Shown here: positions 18,701-24,812 of the stretch, one piece after another
How positions within the stretch are numbered: the first letter of the stretch is position 1
Layout of the letters: every line of letters starts with the position of its first letter
NCBI RefSeq assembly: GCF_000090795.2
Contig: NW_003546252.1
Span: 533,448-558,259 of the forward strand
Length of the DNA: 24,812 nucleotides
DNA from: Amphimedon queenslandica
Lineage: Eukaryota > Porifera > Demospongiae > Haplosclerida > Niphatidae
Direction: 5' to 3'
The notes under the pieces: generated by a model
Seen by the model: only the letters and a program-made list of their open reading frames with translations
Databases searched by the model: none
Told to the model about the DNA's origin: nothing
Made by a program: the position numbers and the translations under genes

Positions 18701-20239
18701 CATGTACTTATGTTGTGTAGAAAGTTTGAGTTGATTCCAATCAAAATTGGATTTTTATGAATTTTAAAAGTTGTTCAAAATTTGGCGAAAGTCCCTGTAC
18801 TGTGGTACAGGGTATTTAGCCAATTTTTTCCTAAAATGACAAGGAGAGAATTCTCCATTCTTCTAATTTTTCCTGATACATATATGTGTACTTGTGTTGT
18901 GTAGAAAGTTAGAGCTGATCCCGATCAAAATCAAGTTTTAACAAATGTGAAAGTTGTTCAAAAATCGGGACAAAGTCCCTGTATTATTATTATACATGGT
19001 AAAATCCATAATAATACATGCTCAGGGTACACGTATTTGTACATGAAGTAGTGCCATTACTTTACACCCTAGTGCCATATCAGTAGCACATGATTACAAA
19101 TTTACTGGCCATATTAAAATCCAATCACAAATTATTAAGTTTCATCCCCTACCTGCTACTTTACAGTCAATACTCATTTTATATTATCATTACTGTCATA
19201 GGTTTCATTACCTGATGAAAACATTGCATTGAGATCATTTCATGCTATTTCTTCATTTTATATTGGACCAAATTGTATGTGGCTTGTCATTACTGGTGGG
19301 CTGATAAAGGATTTCATTTGTGGACCAGCTTCAGCTTTGACCATTGCAATAAGTAAGAATATTTTTGCTTAATTTTCTCAATTTTTTTCTGATTGTTTAT
19401 CGCCACAAGATTAAAATTTTGTACAAATGTTAGCTTGTGGGCCCAAACTAAAATTAAGTTTTGAGTAATGCTTATGAATTTAACTGTTATGTATAATTTA
19501 TTATGATATAAAATATATCATAAATCTGGTTTATTTTGCATGATGGTAATTTTTGCATAGCAGTGAGGCATGCTAAATTTAGAATTACTAATATCCTCAA
19601 TGTAATAATATTGGGATAAATAAGCGGCATATGAAAATTTCCAATGCCTAAATTTTTATTCTGTATTTTGTAACCGTTGAGAATTATCCAATTTATGGTA
19701 GTGCTTTGTGTTTTTGAATTTTATTTTATCAAACAGCAGTTTGTGATTAAAATTACCAACATTGTGTGATGCCCGGTTATAACTTAATAACTTATGAATA
19801 ATCTTTTTATTTAATAGCACACAGTGATAAAGGAGACTGGGTTGCTGAAGTCATACTACAAGGGGATGAGTCTACCAGCCATTACAGAGAAAGACTGACA
19901 GAGCAACTGATGAAAGTTAGAACTGATTTCGCTACTGAAATGCTGAGAAGACAAAACTCATCCCCAAAATTATCTGTCGGCACACAGACACTTGAAAACT
20001 CTTCTATTTCCACTGAAAATATATCGATTAATGCTTCTAATCAACTCGATGATCCTGTTGATACTGCTACTCAAAGTACTCAGTCTTGTGATTGTGTTTG
20101 TATTATTACTGATCAAATCAACATGCCTGCTCATGCTGATCAGCATGAAGTTAGTAGTAACAGTGAAATCATTCGTCAAATCAGATTTAGTCTTCAAAAT
20201 GACATTCAGAAGAAATTAGAAGAGGCAAAAATTGGCTAA
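15758..20239 (+). CDS. Six-blade kelch-repeat protein
   Basis: Inferred exons: 15758-16352, 16589-16749, 17675-17860, 19202-19352 and 19818-20239. All have GT-AG introns and matching phase, giving 504 residues. Six kelch blades are spaced about 55-70 residues apart, marked by FLWGG (37-41), IYFFGGD (97-103), LFVFGGY (158-164), VVFGGR (228-233), VLVMGGE (286-292) and LVITGG (342-347). There is no BTB domain before them, so it is not a typical Cullin-3 adaptor. After the propeller comes a Ser/Thr-rich tail (about 395-470) and a short helical end (DIQKKLEEAK). It is probably a cytosolic protein-binding scaffold with unknown partners. The start is chosen for the TATA box spacing. A further exon at 20736-20882 may extend the protein to about 548 residues through a GC-AG intron. 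Confidence 0.8.
16750..17674 (+). repeat. Kelch intron 2 filled with dispersed repeat units
   Basis: From about 16,886 to 17,520 the intron contains three diverged units of roughly 200 bases. Each has a TTTTTGAGCAACTT-like phrase, an AATCAGAA..AGCTCAA-like phrase, a GTATATGTAT-like stretch and a GGCCAAAGACCCTGTAC- or GGGACTTTG-like phrase. The same family is found at 2010-2105 and, inverted, in intron 3. No coding capacity was seen. The remaining parts of the intron are featureless AT-rich sequence. Confidence 0.6.
17927..18105. mobile_element. TA-flanked MITE (Tc1/mariner-like) in kelch intron 3
   Basis: A 179-bp foldback element. The left end CCATACAAGATGATTTATT is mirrored at the right end with one mismatch, and a TA dinucleotide flanks each side (17925-17926, 18106-18107). 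Inner segments TTAATTGGTGGAT and ATCCACCAATTA are also complementary, so the arms extend deep into the element. It encodes nothing. TA duplication and long imperfect arms are typical of Tc1/mariner-derived MITEs. Confidence 0.7.
17991..18038. repeat. Exact 24-bp tandem duplication inside the MITE
   Basis: GGATTTTATATTGGCAATAA plus TGGC occurs twice in direct succession (17991-18014, 18015-18038) without a mismatch, all within one arm of the MITE. This makes the arms unequal. The identity of the two units implies a recent slippage event or unequal exchange. Confidence 0.8.
18270..19010 (-). repeat. Dispersed repeat family, inverted copies in kelch intron 3
   Basis: Units contain phrases such as AGTCCCTGTACTGTGG, GGGTATTTAGCC, AAGGAGAGAATTCTCC, CTGATACATAT and GTTGTGTAGAAAGTT, repeated two to three times. 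By the shared phrases they belong to the same family as intron 2 and 2010-2105, but mostly in the opposite orientation. One unit is split by the MITE at 18405-18608, so the MITE arrived later. Confidence 0.55.
18405..18608. mobile_element. Second TA-flanked MITE in kelch intron 3
   Basis: A 204-bp element. Its left end starts CCGTATAGCGGG, then a T-run and CGAGGATAA; the right end is the reverse complement with two substitutions and a T-run one base shorter. A TA dinucleotide lies on each side (18403-18404, 18609-18610). The interior is AT-rich, with several AAATTTCGCA-like internal inverted pieces, and encodes nothing. Its ends are unlike those of the MITE at 17927, so it is a separate family. 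It is inserted in a dispersed repeat unit, which gives the order of events. Confidence 0.75.
19353..19817 (+). other. Kelch intron 4
   Basis: A 465-bp intron starting GTAAGAAT and ending TTTAATAG, joining phase 1 exons. AT-rich, with no open frame, inverted ends or RNA gene that I can see. Confidence 0.5.
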
Positions 20240-20365
20240 AATTTTACTACATGCATAATGCTTCTTTTATTTTATTTTCTATTTATAATTTCATGATTGT
20301 TTTTATTATCAAAATTACCAGTTTACCACACCCATTAATTATTTTTCATTTGTCCATCCAGGAAC

Positions 20366-20731
20366 TAGTGATGGGCGATATGGCCAATTTTCTTAATTTT
20401 CGATAACGATCGATAATGGACTTTTTGAGGAAATATCGATTATTAACGATACGATAACCACACCTTCATTTAGGGGTGTGGCTAATGATTTTGGCACTGT
20501 ACTGGACATGAGAGAAGATCATTTCCATGCTCTTGAGCCTTGTTTCTCTTCTTATTGGGGTAGGCTGAGCTAGCAACTGGTCAGTTGCCTCTTTCTTGCA
20601 GTTCAACAGTGTAATTACTTATTAAAATTAGTTATTTAACCTTAATAAATGGGCGTGGTCAATAGATCGATGAAAATTGCATAAAATTTTCGATAATGAT
20701 TCAAATCGATTCGATTTATCGCCCATCACTA
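20366..20731. mobile_element. hAT-type MITE with 8-bp target duplication
   Basis: A 366-bp element with perfect 15-bp inverted ends, TAGTGATGGGCGATA on the left and its complement on the right. It is flanked by an exact 8-bp direct repeat CCAGGAAC (20358-20365 and 20732-20739). An 8-bp duplication and TAGTGATGGGCG-type ends are characteristic of hAT elements. The interior is rich in ATCGAT/CGATAA motifs near both ends and has no transposase. The target lies across a probable intron/exon junction (CCAG|GAAC), so the insertion duplicated the splice acceptor. Confidence 0.9.
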
Positions 20732-20735
20732 CCAG

Positions 20736-20882
20736 GAACTTGATCAATTATTTTGTGACAAATTGACAATTGCACTGAAGAGACTCACTCAGTCACTGTC
20801 TAGTCTTGTCACTGAGCTTAGAGCCTATAGTGAGAGTAAAGCCCCTAGCTTGCCGCAGAATTCTAATAGAGGAAGAAACTAA
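20736..20882 (+). CDS. Candidate last exon of the kelch gene
   Basis: Directly after a CCAG acceptor, an open frame of 48 codons ends in TAA (20880-20882). It is amphipathic and leucine-rich (ELDQLFCDKLTIALKRLTQS and LSSLVTELRAYSES), as expected for a coiled coil. It would continue the helical end of kelch exon 5 in phase 0 if that exon is cut after KLEE at 20224, using a GC donor (GAG|GCAAAA). No GT donor in the right place was found. Alternatively it is an exon of a different isoform, or part of the 5' region of copy B. No start codon of its own was seen. Confidence 0.45.
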   Translation, partial: ELDQLFCDKLTIALKRLTQSLSSLVTELRAYSESKAPSLPQNSNRGRN

Positions 20883-20893
20883 GCTGATGAGTG

Positions 20894-22605
20894 ATGGCTG
20901 CGTTGGAAGTGAGTGATGCCATTATTAACACCTCACCTATTAAATTCAGCAAAGTAGTTTACATGGTGTGGTAATAATAAACCACTTATTTAAGTCATTA
21001 ACCATTTTTAATTCATTGAAACCATTTTGTGTGAGTCAGCATAGTAGTAGGCTTTAGCCTTATCTTATGCCTTCATGTACAGTACCTTAGGGTGGATATT
21101 AATTGATCAATATCTACCAGCCGCTAATTATAGTTATTATGTACTTGTGTAAACAAGTACACAAGATAGGCAAGATCTGTAACAAGATAACAGTAGATAG
21201 GGTGATCCTTTTGAGTGTTCTAAATGGGAGTTTCACCATTGGTTTTCTTCCTTTTTTCGCTAATAGTTATCTTTGTAGCAACAGTAGGACAATATCTCTT
21301 GTATCATTTCTCAATTTTGAGCAGATATGCAATTAAAGTCTTGCAAAAAATACCCATACACCATTCTGTTTTATGTATTTTCTTCTTCTCTTTTTTCTTT
21401 GTTTGTTCTCTCATGTAGCCTCCAAATGATGTTTCTAATTTTTCTGCTCAAGACAATAATGGCAATGGTAAGTTAATCAGGAGTATTATTGTATTAATGA
21501 ATAATTAGGCACAGTGTCTGATTGTCATAAATGTACCATTCTATATTATAGGAATAAATTATTTGGACTCACAACTTCATAACGACTGCTTAAATGGTAA
21601 TGATACAGTTGTTGACAAATTCTTATCTTCACGTTCTGATAAAGAAAAAAGGAAATTGTTAAATGCCATTAATTGTAATGGCTATACACCCCTTCATATT
21701 GCTTGTGAGCAAGAGCATGCAGAAGTCGTTAAAATCTTAATGAAGCATGGAGCTAGTCCAGTTATCTGTAGTAAAAGTGATCCTCTTTACCAGCGTCTCA
21801 CTAATAAAAGTGGAGATATTGAACTTAAGCGTGATGATAAATCTGAAGAAAGATGTCAAAGTATGCAGCAATTACTAGATTCTCTACATGCAGATGAAGT
21901 TAATATACATTACTTTATGAAATGTGTTGATCGGAGCAATGGTAGAAACATTTGCTACAGAATTAATTCAAAATTTTTTGTCGGTTCTACTCCACTGCAT
22001 GTTGCTGCTAAAATTGGTTCTCTCAAAATTTTAAAAATTTTGCTTCCCTTTCTAAATGAAAGTGATATTAATCACATTGATAATTATAAAGTAAGAGATA
22101 TACCAGTACATGTAGTAACTGTTAATGAGTTTATTATTACATAGCGTACTGCACTTTATATTGCCTGTAAAGAAGGGCATGCACAAGCAGCTAGAAAACT
22201 ACTAGAGCATGGAGCTGATACTGATATTACTGAAAGTACCTTTGAAGTAAGAAATATACATGGTAATTGTGTTAATTATCATTGTTATGTAGCGTACTCC
22301 ACTTCATTTTGCCTGTGAGTTGGGACATGTCCAACTAGTTGAACTACTATTGAGGCATGGAGCTAATTTTAACAAGCTTACTAACTTAGATGTAAGGCAT
22401 TTATATATAATTCAATTATGTTGCTATTATTAAGTTGTTCTTTTTTAATTTTGTGTCTTTATGTAACCTAACGTTTTCATTATACTACAAAATACTACAA
22501 CCATGTCGACAAAAAATAATGGAGATTCTGGGTGAAAAAGTAAAATTACAAAAAACCTAACCAATTTAATGTACATACATGTGCATTTAACACCAAATAG
22601 GAGGG

Positions 22606-22677
<72 letters not shown>

Positions 22678-24812
22678 TGTTGTTATTTTTATTATTTTTA
22701 TTATTATTATGCCATACTAAGAATATTGTTAGTTATTATTTATTATCATGTAGTATACAGCACTTCACACTGCCAGTGAAAATGGATATGCTCAGGTAGT
22801 TGAGCTACTACTGGATCACGGAGCTGACATCAAACAAACTGATACTTTGGGTGTAAGAACTATAATCAAATACTTAATTATTAATTATAATTTATTATCA
22901 TGTAGCGTCCGGCACTTCAATTAGCCTGTGAAAAAGGGCATGCACAAGTAGTTGAATTACTACTGAAGCATGGAGCTTATATCGAACTCACTCATGATAG
23001 TTATAATGTAAGATAAAGTAATTAACATTTCATAGGGTTTCATATGGAGATGGAGAGAAATTTAACCTCTCCAGCCTGAGCTCTTTCCCCCAAGAAAAAT
23101 TGAGACTATCTCCTTTCCAATAATAAGGCCATTTCAATAAGATTTGTAGCTTTCCATTACCACCTCTGCATGCTGCCATTCATTATGTTGTTTTGCATTA
23201 TGCAAAGTCTATACATGTGATAATTCTATGAAATAAACAAACCTGCCTGCCCACATCAGGCCTACCCCAGTAATAAAAAACTATCTGTGGCTTAATCAAA
23301 ACCTTTTTCCAGTAATCTTCATCTTGATATAATTAATTGGGTACAGTAACCACAATTCAACTTTCTTTCCTTATAACTCACTCCCAGAAAGAAGTCATGT
23401 ATACCACACTGCTTGTTACTGCCTGTAAAAGTGGTCATGCAAAGGTAGTTGAACTACTATTGGAATATGATGCTGATATTACCAAATGTGATGAAAATGG
23501 TCTTAATCCTCTTGATATTGCCGTAGAGAAGGGACAAACGTGAGGATAATAATTAGGACATAATTCATGTTTAGTGTAATTTTTTCTGATTTAGAGATGT
23601 TGCAATGGCTATAGTAAATAGCATAAAGTGGAAGAAGGCATTGTGTAACACTGTTACAAATAGAAGAGATGAAAAATTAAGAAGTAGACTTGTAAGACAA
23701 TTGCGTTACAATAAGACTGAACCAGAATTCACAACACCAATGAGAAGGATTATCAATAAGATGCCAGGTTTAGCATATCAATACTTAATTTGTTACATTC
23801 TCCTTTAGATGTAGCAAAAATTATTTTCGATCGCTGCTGTAGGACAGAAGCATCACCTGATCATCCTGATTACAAAATTACTTTTAACTTTGAGTTTTTG
23901 GAAGATTTTAATCTGTAAGTTAATATTTTGTTTACTTTTTGCAATTTAACATTATTCTAGTGATGTGAATCATGAGAGTACAAAATGGCCTCCACAATTT
24001 GATTACTCTAGTCAGAATCATTGTCTTAATATTCTTGTAAGTTATTACTATTATCATAACTATTATTAATTATTACTGATAGGCTAATTCACACAGTGCA
24101 GACTTACTGAAGCATCCACTTGCTAGGACACTTCTTAATCTAAAGTGGAATAAATATGGAAAAATATTCTATTACACTAATTTGATGATTTACTTTCTTT
24201 TTGTCATTCTATTGACATCATTTGCTCTTGTTCTCAAATCACCAAATTCAAGCATATGTAAGCTATTAAAAATCATGATGACCTATCTTGTAGGTATTGT
24301 AATAGGTATGGAAGCATTTGGAAATGACACTAACTGCTCAGGTAAGTAAATAATAATCATGTGATGTATCTATCATGTATTAGAGGAAGGTTCTGTAGAC
24401 CAAAGATACCTATCTGTTGCTAGTGTATTGCTGATCATTATTTCTGTACTCATGATATTACGTGAAGTATTTCAAGTGATATTGTTGAGACTACAGTATT
24501 TGATGGGTTTTGTCAACTTCATTGAAGTGCCACTATTCATCTTTACAATAATGTTTGCATCTGTAGGTGGAAACCACTGCTATTGTACTCATTCATGGCA
24601 GTGGCAGATTGGAGTAATAGCAGTATTCCTTGGTTGGATTGCACTTATATTCTCCATAAGGAAGCTACCAAAATTTGGAATATATGTAGTAATGTTTATT
24701 GAAATATTCAAAAACTTTATGAAGGTTGTCATTCTTGCCTTGCTGTTGATATTTGCCTTTGCATTTCCTCTTTATATGATGTTTCATGATCCCCAACTAG
24801 ATCAGAAGGAAT
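20894..24812 (+). CDS. TRPA-like ankyrin-repeat cation channel, copy B (runs off the window)
   Basis: Inferred exons: 20894-20908, 21419-21467, 21552-22090, 22145-22246, 22293-22391, 22754-22852, 22906-23007, 23388-23539, 23595-23767, 23809-23914, 23961-24036, 24083-24257, 24294-24341 and 24384 onward. The order and phase match copy A. The ankyrin region has YTPLHIACEQEH, STPLHVAAKIGS, RTALYIACKEGH and others. The linker, S1 (NLMIYFLFVILLTSFALVL), S2-S4 and WQWQIGVIAVFLGW are intact, including the part hidden by the gap in copy A. Then KLPKFGIYVVMF and FAFAFPLYMMFHDPQ are visible before the window ends. The frame remains open at the edge, so pore, S6 and coiled coil should follow. The first exon (MAALE, GTGAGT donor) is short and inferred from its similarity to copy A. 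It should have the same role as copy A: a tetrameric cation channel in the plasma membrane. Confidence 0.85.
20909..21418 (+). other. Intron 1 of copy B, overlapping the kelch 3' region
   Basis: A 510-bp intron from GTGAGT to a CT-rich tract ending CATGTAG. It contains AATAAA at 20976-20981, the first clear polyadenylation signal after either kelch stop codon. Open frames at 21103-21418 are hydrophobic AT-rich chance frames without support. Confidence 0.4.
20976..20981 (+). terminator. AATAAA signal, probably for the kelch gene
   Basis: It lies about 95 bases after the TAA at 20880-20882. If used, the kelch 3' UTR would overlap the proposed first exon and intron 1 of copy B. Confidence 0.35.
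22145..23539 (+). repeat. Ankyrin exon array, copy B
   Basis: Phase-0 exons of 102, 99, 99 and 102 bp each encode one ankyrin repeat, followed by a 152-bp exon that carries one more plus the start of the linker. Exon starts (CGTACTGCACT, CGTACTCCACT, TATACAGCACT, CGTCCGGCACT) and the acceptors before them (TAG) resemble each other and those of copy A. The introns before the third and fifth exons have grown to 362 and 380 bp, the former by a microsatellite. Confidence 0.8.
22606..22677. repeat. (ATT)24 microsatellite
   Basis: An uninterrupted run of 24 ATT triplets inside an intron of copy B. It gives a false open frame of consecutive tyrosines on the + strand. Flanking sequence is also TTATT-rich. 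Such a tract is probably length-polymorphic between individuals. Confidence 0.95.

Noticed and set aside
21103..21418. Hydrophobic open frames before copy B exon 2
   Set aside because: They lie in an intron-like AT/CT-rich stretch, overlap each other in different frames and end at a splice acceptor.
22569..22799. Open frame with a long tyrosine run
   Set aside because: It is translation of an intronic (ATT)24 microsatellite, not a protein.
1..24812. CRISPR arrays, bacterial operons, tRNA or rRNA genes
   Set aside because: No spaced direct repeats of that type, no bacterial-style gene packing and no cloverleaf or rRNA sequence was recognised. The window is eukaryotic.

Overview
The window looks like part of an invertebrate animal genome, most likely a demosponge such as Amphimedon (inferred, not searched). 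It is AT-rich. Genes have many exons, with GT-AG introns often only 36-70 bp long. The families present are TRPA-type channels, kelch proteins, an SH2-tyrosine kinase and long beta-helix membrane proteins. The sequence also holds several short inverted-repeat transposons and many copies of the palindrome TACATGTA.

Positions 1-3,450 are mostly decayed sequence on the + strand. They contain a small hAT element carrying only the end of a frameshifted transposase, the 5' part of an SH2-tyrosine kinase with a frameshift, broken CCHC zinc knuckles, and a TatD-nuclease pseudogene with two in-frame stops. Positions 3,528-7,331 (- strand) hold an intact intronless gene for a large secreted/membrane protein: signal peptide, beta-helix-like ectodomain, Cys motif and a multi-pass C-terminal part. 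Positions 7,728-8,832 (- strand) hold two copies of a Cys-rich gene, the second truncated. Positions 9,105-9,811 carry the decayed C-terminal lobe of a tyrosine kinase, plausibly the other end of the kinase at 1.0-1.9 kb.

Positions 10,272-24,812 are the most informative part. Two TRPA-like ankyrin-channel genes lie in tandem. Copy A (10,272-15,300) is crossed by a 265-base N gap, and copy B (20,894 to beyond the window end) is incomplete. A six-blade kelch gene (15,758-20,239, possibly to 20,882) lies between them in the same orientation. In both channel genes several ankyrin repeats are each encoded by one 99-102 bp phase-0 exon. Exons and introns of the channel part are almost identical between the copies, whereas the ankyrin part has clearly diverged, with an abrupt change near 13,225 / 23,706. 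This suggests gene conversion or a mosaic history. The kelch introns carry two TA-flanked MITEs, a dispersed repeat family in both orientations, and a hAT-type MITE whose 8-bp target duplication contains the splice acceptor of a possible last exon.

The two channels should form cation channels with an N-terminal ankyrin stalk; copy A ends in an 11-residue-repeat coiled coil suited to assembly. Nothing in the sequence proves a functional link with the kelch gene. All exon boundaries were read by eye from splice signals, phase and paralogue agreement.
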